Shown here: piece by piece, positions 34,606 to 47,652 of the stretch
How the letters are laid out: every line of letters starts with the position of its first letter
Numbering within the stretch: position 1 is the first letter of the stretch
Assembly: GCA_011316305.1 (NCBI GenBank)
Contig: SAUG01000071.1
Span: 372,001-436,000 of the forward strand
Origin: Rusavskia elegans
Taxonomy: Eukaryota > Ascomycota > Lecanoromycetes > Teloschistales > Teloschistaceae
Direction of reading: 5' to 3'
DNA: 64,000 nt
Notes under the pieces: generated by a model
Told to the model about the DNA's origin: nothing
What the model saw: the letters and a program-made list of their open reading frames with translations, nothing else
Databases searched by the model: none
Translations under genes and position numbers: made by a program

Positions 34606-35175
34606 GATTGCTGAAGAACAAAGGGCCGTGAACATGGAGGTCTAGAGCCAGTCGTCAAAAGAAGAGGCCATGACTTCCCCCCGTCCAGGGATGCCGTCGA
34701 TAGCCGCACAAGGCCCGAATGGCCACAGAAGGAGGCTGAATTACAACAGTAGCAGGTCTTGGCGAAGAGCCCAGGCGGATGATCTGCAGACCCCAGATGC
34801 CTTCCATGATGATGATAAGGCAAGGTAAGGTAGCATCATCTTCGGAGGCACGATACAAGCGCACGCTAGTCCATGTGCGATTTGCGCGAGACATTTTTGA
34901 AATCCATTAGTATCCCAGCTACCCCGCTCCAACAGCCGCCGTACAGCGGAATCGAAACCCTTGTATAAAGTTGCTTGTTGTGTCGCTTGTAATCGGGAAT
35001 TCAGACACCTCAGACTGTTGACATCCTGTCATCGCTGCCATTGGTCCAAACTATCGAGTGACTGGATCATCTCCATTAGTACAGCTCATGGACTGTTGAA
35101 GACCCGCTTGAAACACAGCAACGCCACGCACCGCCAGAGCCATCCCCCATTTGCGTGCCAGACAGCTGGATAGCC
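34606..35175. promoter_or_regulatory. Divergent promoter of DUF1989 gene and amino acid permease
   Basis: The 570 bases between the two start codons hold no gene. A TGATAAG element at 34,814-34,820 fits the HGATAR site bound by fungal GATA factors of the AreA/Nit2 type. No clear TATA box was picked out. Shared nitrogen control of both genes is inference. Confidence 0.4.
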
Positions 35176-37281
35176 ATGTTCAATTCAGACAAGCACGATC
35201 TTGAGAAGGTGTCAGCGGATTCCAACGTCGGGCCTTTGCCAGAGAAACTCAGCAGCAATGACCTCGAGACGTTCGACGACACAGAGAGCGACGCCAAATA
35301 TGGGACCACTCAACGAGGGCTCAAAAGCCGTCATATCCAACTCATTGCGCTGGGAGGGTGCATAGGCACGGTAAGTTTCCCCCATCCCGCTCTGTTAGCT
35401 TTTCCATGGTCGCTTCTCAAGTCTACCATTGCTTGTCCTCGACGATAGAACCTTTCGGCGCTGATGATTTCCAGGGACTATTCGTCGGTACGGGCGCAAC
35501 TCTATCGACTACGGGACCAGCTCCGTTGTTCATGTCCTTCGTTGTCATATCCGGACTGGTCTGGGTTGTCATGCAAACTCTTGGAGAAATGTCTGCCTAC
35601 ATACCAACTTCTGGATCATCTGTGCCCCTCTATGTCAAACGATATGTCGAGCCCAGTCTGGCTTTCGCGGCTGGTTGGAACTACTGGTGTGCTATGCTGG
35701 CCTTCGGTGCAACTTTTGCGTTTGCTGAGTCAGACCAGGTACGCCTATGCAATGCTGGTGGCCAGCGAGGTCTCCGCGAGTGCCGTTATCATCGAGTTTG
35801 TACTCTTCTGCATCCTCAGCAGTTCTGTACTGATAGTCACAGCTACTGGTCAAATCCGGTGCCTGTAGCCGTGTGGCTTACCATAGTCCTTGTTACCATA
35901 GTGATGCTGAATATCTTCGTGGTCAGCTGGTACGGTGAATCAGAGTTCTGGTTCGCGAGTATTAAGATCATTGGTATCCTCGGCCTAATAGTGCTGGGGG
36001 TTATCCTCTTTTTTGGCGGAGGTCCGAATCGTGATCGCCTAGGCTTTCGTTATTGGCAGAAACCAGGAGCATTCATTCCTTTTGCGGCACCGGGAAATAC
36101 CGGAAAGTTGTGAGTCCCACAATCTCCCCACAAACCGTGTCAAAGCCGGAGACAACGCAGGTTGCATGGCAAGTGTTGGACAGGAGGTCCCACGCTCATT
36201 GCACATCTTGCTGACGCCTATCATCACGCAGCTTGGCATTCTGGACGGCTTTGGTCAAGAGTGGATTCGCCTTCATCCTTTCGCCGGAGCTCATCGTCTT
36301 GGCTGCTGGGGAAACAGGTATACAGCGCCCGGTGGCGAAGTGGGCGCTTCAACATGCTGATTTGTCCACAGAGGCACCTAGACGCAATATCCCTAAGGCT
36401 GCTAAGCGATTCGTATATCGTCTTATGGTCTTCTATATCTTGGGAACACTGGTCATAACAGTCATTGTTGCATCGAACGACGATCTTCTGCTACAAGGCG
36501 TCAGTAGCGGCGAAGGCAATGCAGGTGCAAGCCCTTTCGTCATTGGAATCAAAAGGGCCGGTATTCGGACTCTTGACCACATCATCAATGCGGGTAAGCA
36601 GACCGTCGTGCCCGAATCGTAGCGATATCTGACAGTATCGTAGTTATTCTTACATCAGCCTGGAGTGCCGGGAACAGTTTCATGTTCGCAGGAAGTCGCT
36701 CTTTGTACAGCTTAGCATTGAACGGCCAGGCGCCCAAGATCTTCCGGACTTGCAACAAGCATGGTGTTCCCTACATGTGCGTGGCTGTCACCTCCTTGTT
36801 GGCCTGTCTTGTATACCTCAGCGTTTCTAGCGGCTCAGCCAACGTCTTTCAATGGTTTGTCAACTTGACAACGATATCCGGCTACATCGCATGGATCATC
36901 CTCCTCATAGCGTATCTACGCTTTCGACGAGCTCTCGAGTACAACGGCATACTTCACCAGAGGCCTTACAAATCTCCTGGACAGCCATATGTGACGTACG
37001 TCGCATTGGGTTTCTTGATAGTCCTCACATTGACCAACGGATTCCAAGTGTTCTTCCCTGGAAAGTTCACTGTATCGTCCTTTCTGGCTGCCTATATCAC
37101 GCTGCCTATTGTGATTGTACTATACCTGGGGCATAAAATCTGGTTCAGGACACCGCTGTTTCTTCGGGTGCACAAGATCGATGTATATACTGGGAAAGAC
37201 GAGGCTGATCGGCTTGAGGAAACTGATGTACCTCCAGTGCCGAAGAACGTGCTACAGAAGATCTGGTTCTGGATAGCTTAA
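35176..37281 (+). CDS. Amino acid permease (APC superfamily, YAT type), seven or eight exons
   Basis: Exons are 35176-35370, 35475-35686, 35739 to about 35,799, about 35,820/35,843 to 36,109, 36232-36317, 36372-36593 and 36644-37281. The N-terminal cytosolic tail is acidic. TM1 carries the family motif IALGGCIGT/GLFVGTG across intron 1; LGEMSAYIP, EPSLAFAAGWNYW/YAYAMLVASEVSA and FILSPELIVLAAGE (split by short introns) and APRRNIPKA follow. The C-terminal part has the PYKSPGQP and LTNGFQVFFPGKF segments of fungal general permeases. It would import amino acids at the plasma membrane with protons. The joint near 35,800-35,842 is out of phase by one base if the 43-base GT-AG intron that preserves homology is used; a 50-base intron from 35,770 keeps phase but deletes TM residues. 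So a frameshift is possible. Confidence 0.8.
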
Positions 37282-37622
37282 ATGACGTATACAACCAAAC
37301 AAGTCTTGTTTTTGTTTCCCATGACTCTATAATGAAGTTTAGAGCCTTAGAATTCTCTGTTCCTTCGTGAGCTGAGTAAAAACAGGTGTCGAGGGTATGT
37401 AAGGGCGACAAAACGCACCGTTGTTGCCACAATACTCATTGATCGGAATACATCCACTATGCTGCTTTTGTCTAACCGATGATCGACCGCTAGCACGACG
37501 AGCACGTGCATGCAAGGGTGCGTCTACCGACAGCTTCACATACAGCAAGGCCTATCTTGCCTCAGTCTGTCGTTCCAACTATTAATATTGCCAAGCGACA
37601 TGACACCCCATTGGTTATTGTC
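37282..37622. other. Intergenic, 3' of permease and promoter of TOR
   Basis: About 340 bases with no gene. CGTGCATGCAAGGGTGCG is GC-rich and lies about 110 bases upstream of the TOR start. No TATA box is obvious, as expected for a housekeeping gene. Confidence 0.4.
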
Positions 37623-40600
37623 ATGATGTCTGATGCTCTGAATCGGACCTTCCAAGATCTGAGGTCGAAACATGAAGACACCAGAGTCAAGGCTGCCGGT
37701 GAGGTCCACACAGCCGTGGTGCTAGCTGCGAGAGGTGACTTGACTTGACATCTGCTACAACAAGAGAGCGACACTAATCCGGTCCAGAACTCCCTCCCGA
37801 TCATTTCCAAGAATTCTACCACAACCTCAATCACCGCCTGGGGCAGCTGGTGGTCAATGGTTCCGACCCGAATGAAAAGATTGGAGGAATCCTCGCTATT
37901 GAAAAGCTGATCGACTTCGACGGCGATGACGCTGCCCAGAAGACCACCCGTCTTGCTGGATACCTCAGAGCTGGCTTGAGAGCCAATGACAACAATGTGC
38001 TCCTCTATGCTGCCCGAGCCCTGGGCCATTTGGCAGTTCCTGGCGGCGCGCTCACCGCAGAGCTTGTTGAGAGTGAGGTCAAGTCGGCTTTGGAATGGCT
38101 TCAATCGGATCGGCAAGAGAATCGTCGCTTCGCCGCCGTCTTGGTTATCCGTGAGCTGGCAAAGAATTCACCGACCCTCATCTACGCCTTCGTACCTCAA
38201 GTCCTTGACTGCATCTGGGTGGCTGTGCGCGATCAGAAAGTACTTATTCGCGAGACTGCCGCCGAGGCTGTTGGTGCCTGCTTCGAAATCATCCTGACCC
38301 GTGATCCGAGCCTGCGGGACCTTTGGCATAGCAAAATGTACGAAGAAACACTTTCAGGCTTCAAGTCGAGCAACCTCGAGTATCTCCATGGGTCGATGCT
38401 CATTCTGAAAGAGCTGCTGCAAAAAGGGGGCATGTTCATGCGAGACGACAGATATCGCGACGCTTGCGAGGTTGTCCTCCGTCTGAAAGATCATAAGGAA
38501 TCGAGGATCAGAAGCCAGGTCGTTTTGTTGATACCGCTGCTGGCAGTCTACTCCCCTCTTGACTTTGCTCAAAGTTATCTCCACAAATTCATGATATATT
38601 TGCAAGGCCAGCTTAAGAAGGACAAGGAACGCAACACAGCTTTGATAGCTATCGGCAAGATTGCACATGCTGTGACCAGCGCAATAGCTCCTTATCTGGA
38701 TGGGATCATCGTATTTGTCAGAGAAGGCTTGAGTGTCAAAGCGTACGACTTTCCTCTTCTTTCGTTGCGGTTATTCTGACCCGATCATAGACGAAATCGA
38801 ATAGGCATAGATGAAGCACCAGTTTTCCAATGCATCAGCATGCTCTCGATCGCGGTCGGGCAGACTCTCAGCAAATACATGGAAGCGCTTATGGACCCGA
38901 TGTTTGCCTGCGGCCTGAGTCCATCACTCACGCAAGCACTCGTCGACATGGCTCACTACATTCCTCCTATCAAACCAAAGATCCAGGATAAACTGCTGGA
39001 TCTTCTTAGCATCGTTCTTTGCGGACGACCATTTAGGCCATTAGGCTGCCCAGACAACAGGATACCCCCTCTTCCAGCATTTGCCAAAGACTACAACCTC
39101 TCCCTTGCTGACCATCGCGATTCAGAAATTACGTTGGCTCTGAGTACGCTCGGCAGCTTTGACTTTCGTGGTGAGTAGTCTGAATCACCAAAAAAAATAA
39201 ATTTGTCATGAGCATACGTGCTGATCTCTTGCTCCAAGGCCACCAATTGAATGAATTTGTCCGCGACGTCGCTATCCGCTACGTCGACAACAACAACCCC
39301 ACAATCCGTAAGGCAGCCGCTTTGACCTGCTGTCAGATATACACGCAGGACCCGATCATCCATCAGACAAGCTCCCATGCTATCAGAACAGTCGCCCAGG
39401 TCGTCGAAAAGCTCTTGGTTTTGGGCGTGGCGGATCCAGTAGCGGATATCCGCAAGACTGTCTTACGCTCGCTGGACTCGAAATTCGATCGCCAGCTCGC
39501 CGCTCCTACCAACATTCGGTCTCAATTTCAAGCCATCAATGACGCTGACTTTGAAGTGCGCGAAGCAGCGATAGCAATGATTGGGCGACTTACGGACATT
39601 AATCCTGCCTACATCTTCCCAAGTCTGCGGAAGTTGCTTGTCAATCTGATGACCGGCATCCAAATCTCCAAAGATCCGAAGTACGAAGAAGACGCTGCTA
39701 GGCTGATCAGTATTTTCATTGCAAATTGTTCGAAGATTGTCAAACCCTACGTCAGTCCTTTAGTCAAAACGCTCTTACCGAAGACGACTGCTTCGAGTGT
39801 TCCTGTAGCCACTACTTCCATCAAAGCTGTCGGAGAGTTGGCCACGGTTGGAGGGTCTGACGTTATTCCTTACATTCAGCAATTGATGCCCACCATTATC
39901 GGCGCCCTTCAGGATCTCAGTTCGACAGCCAAACGTGATGCAGCCTTACACACGCTCGGTCAACTGGCTAGTAGCTCGGGATATGTCATTCAACCCTACT
40001 TGGATTACCCCCATCTTCTACATCTCTTGGTTAACATCACTAAGAGTGAACCGGAGGGATCTTTACGGAGAGAGACAATCAAGCTCCTGGGTATTCTGGG
40101 AGCGCTGGACCCATACAAGAATCAGCAGATCATGGAGTCATCCCCGGAAGTTCGATTACGGAACGAGAGTCAAGCAGTCTCCGACGTTGCTTTAATCATG
40201 CAAGGTCTGAAGCCAGACAACGAAGAATATTACCCAACAGTGGTTTTCAATACGCTCCTACAAAATATGCTCAAAGATCCTTCGCTGTCTCAGTATCATT
40301 CTGCCGTAATTGACGCCATTGTCACATCTTTCAAGACCCTGGGTTTGAAATGCGTACCCTTCCTACCGCAGATTGTACCTAGTTTCGTCGCCGTCATACG
40401 CAGCGCTCCACAAACAAAACTCGAACCCTATTTTAACCAACTGTCTATCCTGGTGACCATCGTCAAGAAGCATATCCGACCGTATGCAGAACCCCTGGTC
40501 GAGCTTATTCATGACTTCTTCTCGACTACAAATCAGATCCAGTACACTGCCCTTTCGCTCGTCGAGGCTCTTTCGAGATCCTTGGAGCACGAATTCGGCA

Positions 40601-43600
40601 CCTTCCTACCGAAGATCCTTCCACTAATGCTTGGTGTGTTCGAGAAAGACACCACACCCAGAAGCCTACAGTCCGAGAAGGTGTTGCACACTCTTTTGAT
40701 TATAGGACCTCCTACGGAGTTTTCCATGCACCTGATAATTCCAAGGCTTGTACATTTGTTCCACAATCATGCAGGCAACATTAGCATACGAAAGTCCTCG
40801 ATTGATACAATCGGCAAGCTGTCGAGAGACGTGAATATCTCGGATTATTCCTCGGTGATCATACTCAGTCTTGTCGACATTCTCAACGGCAACCAGCAGG
40901 TGTTGCGACAAGCTGCCCTTGACTGCATCTGCGCGTACATTTTCCAGCTGGGCCAGGACTTCTTGTGTTATAACGGTACAGTAAAGAAAGCCTTGGTCTC
41001 GAGCCACATGTCTCACCACAACTATGATGTGTTGGTGTCTAAGTTGCAGAAGGGTGAAGCCTTACCTGAGAATTTGAGTCCTGACGAAAACTACAGCGCA
41101 CCCCGAGACGATTCCACACTGACTGACGCCGTTCAGAAGAAATTGCCAGTCAATCAAGAGCATCTTAAGAACGCATTTGAGGCATCGAAGAAATCCACTC
41201 GTGAAGATTGGCTGGAATGGATGAGGCGTTTCAGCGTCGAGCTTCTCAAGGAATCCCCATCGCATGCACTTCGAGCATGCGCCAGTTTAGCAAGTGTCTA
41301 TCAACCTCTCGCAAAAGATCTGTTCAATGCGGCGTTTATATCCTGCTGGACTGAATTGTACGAAGGCTACCAGGAGGAGCTTATTAAGTCACTTGAAACT
41401 GCCATTACTTCTCCAAACGTTCCTCCAGAGATCCTACAGGTCCTATTGAACCTTGCGGAATTCATGGAACATGATGACAAGGCTCTTCCGATCGACATCC
41501 GCGTCCTTGGTGCCCATGCCGCAAAGTGTCACGCGTACGCTAAAGCGCTCCACTACAAGGAGCTCGAATTCGAGGAAGAAAAGACGCCGAGTACTGTTGA
41601 AGCTCTAATCTTCATAAATAACCAGCTTCAGCAGTCTGATGCCGCCGTCGGTATCCTTCGAAACGCGCAGAAGTACCGAGATTTTGACTTGAAAGAGACA
41701 TGGTTTGAAAGATTGCAGCGCTGGGAGGAAGCACTGGCAGCCTATCGCCGTCGCGAGGCAGAAGATCCAACGGCTTTCGAAATTACAGAGGGCAAGATGC
41801 GATGTCTGCATGCTCTGGGCGAATGGGAAACCCTTTCCAATCTAGCCCAACAAAAGTGGAGCCTGTCATCCATTGACCACAAACGGCGCATTGCTCCCCT
41901 CGCTGCGGCTGCTGCTTGGGGCCAGAAGAAGTGGGAGCTTATGGACAACTATATCCACGAGATGAAGGGACAGTCGCCGGATCGGTCCTTCTTTTCCGCC
42001 ATCCTGGCTATACAACGCAATCAGTTTGTCCATGCATTTGGCCATATTGAGAAAGCTCGCGAAGGTCTTGATACCGAGCTCAGCGCTTTGTTGCGGGAGT
42101 CGTACGATCGAGCTTATCAAGTTATCGTCCGAGTGCAGATGCTCGCCGAGCTCGAAGAAATCATATCCTACAAGAAGAGTGAAGGCGATCCCGAGAAGCA
42201 GGCTGCCATGAGACAAACTTGGACCACTCGACTCAAAGGCTGTCAGCGCAATGTCGAAGTGTGGCAGCGAATGCTCAAAGTTCGGGCACTGGTTGTTAGT
42301 CCCAACGAGAATGTTGAGATGCACATCAAATTCGCCAATCTGTGCCGAAAATCCGGACGGGTTGGGCTCGCCGAGAAAACACTTGAATCACTCCACAGGA
42401 GCAATATAGATCCCAGTTCCAAGAGTCTCATTGGCACCACAGGCGTGCCCGATATCATCTATGCTCAACTCAAGTACCAGTGGTCGTCCAATCCCCAATC
42501 GCATGAGGCAGCTCTTGGTCGTCTCCAAGACTTCACCTCAGAGCTGTCTCATCAACTCTCCGCCCACGAAGAACAGATCCGGCATATGGCAGACTCGCGC
42601 CATTCGGGACGGGCCATGATGGAGCAGCCGCTGACAGAGTTAGGCTCCACGCCTCTTCCGAGGAGAGCTAGTGTAGACACGACAGCCATCAGAAAGCTGT
42701 TGGCCAAGTGCTACCTGAAGGCTGGTGATTGGATGACTGTTATGAAGAATGGAGATTGGAGCTCTGAGCATGTCCATGATATTATAGCCTCCTATGACAA
42801 CGCTACAAGGAACAACAAGACGTGGTATAAGGCCTGGCACGCGTGGGCTTTGGCGAATTCAGAGGTCGTAACAGCATTGACCTCGAAATCCAATCGCGAG
42901 ACGGCTTTACCTCAACACATCATCACCGGTCACGTTGTTCCAGCAGTCCAAGGCTTCTTCCGTTCGATTGCGTTATCCTCAAGCAGTGCTCTTCAAGACA
43001 CTTTGCGGCTCCTCACTCTGTGGTTTGCACACGGTGGGGATCCGCTCGTCGGGAAAGCAGTGACAGAAGGATTTCCGACCGTTAGCATTGACACTTGGCT
43101 CGAGGTAATCCCGCAACTGATCGCCCGGATCAATCAGCCCAACAGACAGGTGCGAGAGTCTATTCACCGTTTGATGAGTGAGGTGGGAACGGCGCATCCT
43201 CAGGCCCTAGTCTACCCCTTGACAGTGGCTATGAAATCCATTGTAACAAAACGCTCCGAGGCGGCAGGATCGATCATGGACAGTATGAAGTCGCACAGTC
43301 CCATTCTAGTTCAACAGGCCGAAATCATCAGTACGGAGTTGATCCGCGTGGCGGTCCTCTGGCATGAGCTTTGGCATGAAGGTCTGGAGGAAGCCTCGCG
43401 CTTGTATGAACAGCTCTCTAACACGCCCTTCAGTTCTTCACCCGGCTAATCTTGCCAGGTACTTTGGGGACAATGATATTGACGGGATGTTCGCTACACT
43501 CGAGCCGTTGCACGATATGATTGACAAGGTAAGCCCTGCATCTATCGGGATCTCGCCATGCTAACACTACGTAGGGTGCTGATACGCTCCGCGAGATCTC

Positions 43601-45080
43601 TTTCGTCCAGACATTCGGCCGCGACCTCCACGAAGCCCGCCAATGGTGCGTCTCTTACCGCAACAGCAACGATATTGGAGAGCTGAATCAGGCTTGGGAT
43701 CTCTACTACTCTGTCTTCCGTCGTATAGCTCGTCAGCTCCAACACTTGATGCAACTAGAGCTCACATTCGTATCGCCCAAACTCAAGGAGGTGAAGGATC
43801 TCGACCTCGCCGTTCCGGGGACATATAAGAGCGGCAAGCCTGTCGTCCGAATCATTGAATTTGAGCCAGTGTTCAATGTCATTCCTTCCAAGCAGCGACC
43901 TCGGAAGATGGCTCTCCTGGGGAGCGACGGTACATCGTACACTTTTGTTCTCAAAGGCCATGAAGACATCCGTCAAGATGAACGTGTGATGCAGTTGTTC
44001 GGCCTGGTCAACACCTTACTCAACAGCGACAGTGAGAGCTTCAAGCGTCACCTCAACATCCAGCAATTCCCTGCAATCCCGTTGTCGCAACAGTCCGGAC
44101 TACTCGGCTGGGTACCAAACAGTGACACGTTCCACAACCTGATCAAGGAGTATCGCGAAAGCCGACGGATCCTCATTAACATTGAGCATCGCATCATGCT
44201 TCAGATGGCTCCAGACCACGAACATCTGACTTTGATGCAGAAGGTGGAGGTCTTCAGCTACGCCATGGACAACACAACCGGCAAGGATCTGTACCGCGTC
44301 CTTTGGCTCAAATCTCAATCCAGCGAATCCTGGCTCCAGCGTCGAACCAACTACACCCGCTCTCTCGCCGTCATGTCCATGGTCGGCTATATCCTCGGTC
44401 TCGGCGACCGCCATCCGTCAAATCTAATGCTCGATCGAATCACAGGCAAAGTAATCCACATTGATTTCGGTGATTGTTTCGAAGTAGCCATGCACCGCGA
44501 GAAATACCCCGAGCGCGTCCCTTTCCGCCTCACCCGCATGTTGACCTTCGCAATGGAAGTCAGCAACATCGACGGCAGCTACAAACTCTCTTCCGAAGCC
44601 GTCATGCGTGTCATCCGCGACAACAAAGAAAGCCTAATGGCCGTCCTCGAAGCCTTCATCCACGACCCCTTACTCAACTGGCGTCTCGGCAACCGTGAAT
44701 CCCCACCCGAACCCTCCTTTCCGTCCGAACGCCGGCAATCCATCGTCGGCGAACTCGAAGCCGCGCAGCAGCAGCAGCAGCCGCAGCAACGTTTCAGCGC
44801 CGGCACGGGAGGATCTTACCGTGCCGGTGGTGGTGGTGCTCGTCGGGTCTCGGCCCTCGATCAAGGGACTTTGGATCCGCAGAACGGGAACGAGAATCGG
44901 GAAATACAGAATGCGCGTGCGGTGCAGGTGCTCGCGAGGGTGAAGGAGAAGTTGACGGGCAGGGATTTCAAGAAAGATGAGGAGTTGAATGTTGAGGATC
45001 AGGTCCAGAAGTTGATTAGGCAGGCGACAAGTGTGGAGAATTTGTGCCAGCATTATATTGGGTGGTGTAGCTTTTGGTGA
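37623..45080 (+). CDS. tor: TOR serine/threonine protein kinase (PIKK family)
   Basis: Exons 37623-37734, 37788-38742, 38791-39170, 39239-43403, 43459-43528 and 43575-45080 join in phase to 2,395 residues, the normal TOR length. All five introns are GT-AG, 46-68 bases, the first with a CACTAAT branch. An ATG at 37,626 is an equally possible start. Residues 1 to about 1,200 are HEAT repeats, followed by the FAT domain, then the FRB domain near 1,845-1,945 ([15 protein letters not shown]). The kinase has [10 protein letters not shown], the catalytic loop [11 protein letters not shown] (about 2,170) and HIDFGDCFE (DFG). A Gln-rich insert ([10 protein letters not shown]) and Gly-rich run lie between kinase and FATC, and the protein ends in FATC ([13 protein letters not shown]). 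It is the core kinase of TORC1 and, if the only TOR, TORC2, controlling growth in response to nitrogen. All catalytic residues are intact. Confidence 0.97.
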
Positions 45081-45499
45081 GGTTTCGCTTTGTTGATCGA
45101 TGGATTGATGGATGGATTGGTGGGTTGAGGTTATGAATGGTGATGAGGAAGTTAATGTTCGACTTTGACTGCTTTCTTTTGGGGATGCGGGTTTCAGTTC
45201 ATGGGGGAGGGTTTTGAGGTAATGATGTTATGACTTTGAGAAGGCGTTGTGGACTTTTGTGCTCTTCTGATAGATACCCCCAGCATCAGCGAGGGAGAAC
45301 CGGTGTAAAATTAGAGACTAGATCCATCTACGTTTCGGTATAGCAATATCCAGGCGCCTTCCATGAATTGTACAACGCTTGTGACTGAGTAATCGAGATG
45401 ACCGATACCGTGCCACAGCACCTCCGCCCGTAGTAGCGAAGCGCTGTTTTTACCGGAGAAGCAATACATATATATCGCGCCGCCCTCTCCCTAAACTCG
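45081..45499. other. Convergent 3' region
   Basis: About 420 bases between the TOR stop and the stop of the convergent mitochondrial-protein gene. It contains GGATTGATGGATGGATTGG simple-repeat sequence and no gene. Confidence 0.5.
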
Positions 45500-46531
45500 T
45501 CATCTCCCACCAAACCAACCTCCCCACCCACTCTTCGCTTTATCCGCCATGCCTTCCGCCATCCTATCCAACGGCCCCCCAGCCGGCGGTCCACCAAACA
45601 TCTTCACATCTTCAATCGGCTTCTCGCCCTCCCTCCTCTTCTCCTCAATCGCAGCCATCACCCTCCCCTGCCCCCCAATTGTCTCCGCAATATCCTTCAC
45701 CGCCCCCTTAGCCCCATCCTGCTGTACCAAACCAACGAGACTCTCCCTCCCCTCGACCTCTGCATTCCCCCATGCCTTTTCCTTTCCACTCTCTTTCTCA
45801 TCCTTATCCTCAGCGCCCATATCCGTGCCCCCGAACAGCGCAGCACTAATCCCCCACCCCCTCTTCTTCCGCTCTTCCTTCTCCGCTTCCGCTCTCAACA
45901 CCATGCGCTCGCGATTCAGGACATTTTGCTCTTCTTCCGTGAGCGGGGTGCCGGCTTGTTCGGCGGCGATGGCGGATTGGAGCGTTTGGTTGTAGAGGGA
46001 TGTTTGGGCGGCGTGGAAGAGGGCCGATTGTTGGCGGTTGTAGATTATCATGTCGGTGAGGGAGAAGGCGGTTATGAGGCCCGCGAGGACTGGATGAGTT
46101 CGTTTAGCAATCGATCAAAACGTTGTGTGGGGTTGATGAGAGAATCGGGAATTGAAGGGAGGGATGTGGGAAGGGGGGGAGATGGTACCAGTTGCTCCCA
46201 TGAGTCCGTATACCGTGATTCGGTGCGCATTATCTGCATATATTCGACCTCTGATCACGATTTTCTCCCATAGTGTCAATGAATTGAGTTTCTGGGCGGC
46301 GCGGAGAGCGCGTATGCGGGCGACTTTTTGCTGGGGGGTTTCGGGTTGTTGTGGCGGGAGCGGCGGCGGAGGGTTGGGTGAGTGTACATTTGGTGGTTTT
46401 CGAGAGGTTTGTGATGGGGATGCAGAGGGGGAAAAGGTGTTGGCGGCGGTGCGGAGGATGGAGGAGGGTTTGCTGTAAGCGTGGGGGGAGGTTGCGGTGA
46501 ATCGGGTGGCGTCGGCGACGGTGCGCAACAT
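45500..46531 (-). CDS. Mitochondrial protein with COX14-like (cytochrome oxidase assembly) segment
   Basis: Exons 46531-46189 and 46089-45500 join in phase over a 99-base intron to 310 residues. The start MLRTVADATRFTATSPHAYS is a basic, hydroxylated presequence typical of mitochondrial import; an in-frame ATG at 46,585 is an alternative. After a Pro-rich linker comes LWEKIVIRGRIYADNAHRIT followed by the hydrophobic VYGLMGATVLAGLITAFSL and TDMIIYNRQQ. The pattern HRxTVxxLxGxT...N resembles the single-pass COX14 family (Pfam cytochrome oxidase c assembly). The C-terminal half is charged and Gly-rich, ending GWGGWFGGR. It would sit in the inner membrane; a role in complex IV assembly is inferred from the short motif only. 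Confidence 0.6.
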
Positions 46532-46589
46532 ATTGTAATGGTGATTGAGATCAAGGATAGGGAGCCAGAAGATGCTCAGAGGCATCAAG

Positions 46590-47540
46590 CCAAGGCTACT
46601 ATACCCAAAACGGTTAGTGCTCGATGAATCATCATATCACGGATATCAGGCACCTTTTACACGCTAAATCCAACGTGGTCAAATGCTGTGAACTGAATCC
46701 TCCCTATTCCAATACTTTGCACTCTGAGGTCATAGCAATTGTATCCAATAAGCTCAGGAGAAAGCATAGTCAGTCCACAAACGGGTTCGTGCTCACACCA
46801 ACATCCAATTACAACTCTGTCGTGTCCATACCTTTCTTCTCCCTTCCCCACACCAATGTCTAAAGCCCACCCGGCTGAGCCGGAACATTGAGTCACACGC
46901 TTGAGACTGACTGGAAGCTTATCCGCCGGATCCGCCGTGGTGAGGAGATATCTCATTCCATTGGCGGACTTTTATTGAACAATGAGAAAAGGGGAATTAA
47001 GCTGTCAGACTCATTGGCTGCATTCAAGGGGTTGGGAATCATCCAAAGCACGCAGTACGTACAGGTTTTCAAACGTTAACACACTCCGAGAATCCGACTT
47101 CGTGATTCTGTAAGGTAGAGAGAGATACACCGCAAGTCCATCTGGACTCAATGACCGCTGACATAAATGAAACCCTGAGCCATATCTCATCCATGCAACA
47201 TATCAGACTACCCCAGCAACTTCACCTTGTCCTTTACCTTCACCGCCCATCAAGCAAAGCCATTATCTCTCCGATCTTACCTCAGTACGGCCACCAACAT
47301 CCCAGCGACTGGTGAAGGATGATGAAATACTCCACACGGGGACCCACACCAATATATGTATGTCAGCAGCAGCTGACAGGCCTTCCACCGACCAACGAAA
47401 TGCGTTATCACCCTGGCATGCGGTTTTCCGGAACCCAGGTTGGCCAGTCTGTCTGCAACGTTGTTCTGTAACCGTAGGTCGGGCTGCTTATGGTGATGAT
47501 GTCTCTTGTCGTAGTCGTGGACCCTTCCATGCGGTGTAGG
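46590..47540. other. No supported gene
   Basis: Nearly 1 kb between divergent genes. It has short frames only and is presumably the promoters of the mitochondrial-protein gene and the small secreted protein gene. Confidence 0.5.
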
Positions 47541-47652
47541 GACTGTATAAGAATGGCGATACTTCCGCAGCAGAAATTTTTCCATTCGAACATCCCTTAA
47601 GCCACCATCTCCAACAACACCGTTCTCCTACCCCCAATTCCGTTCAACGAAC

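Noticed and set aside
45549..46478. Plus-strand ORFs opposite the mitochondrial-protein gene
   Set aside because: They are antisense shadows of a well-supported two-exon minus-strand gene.
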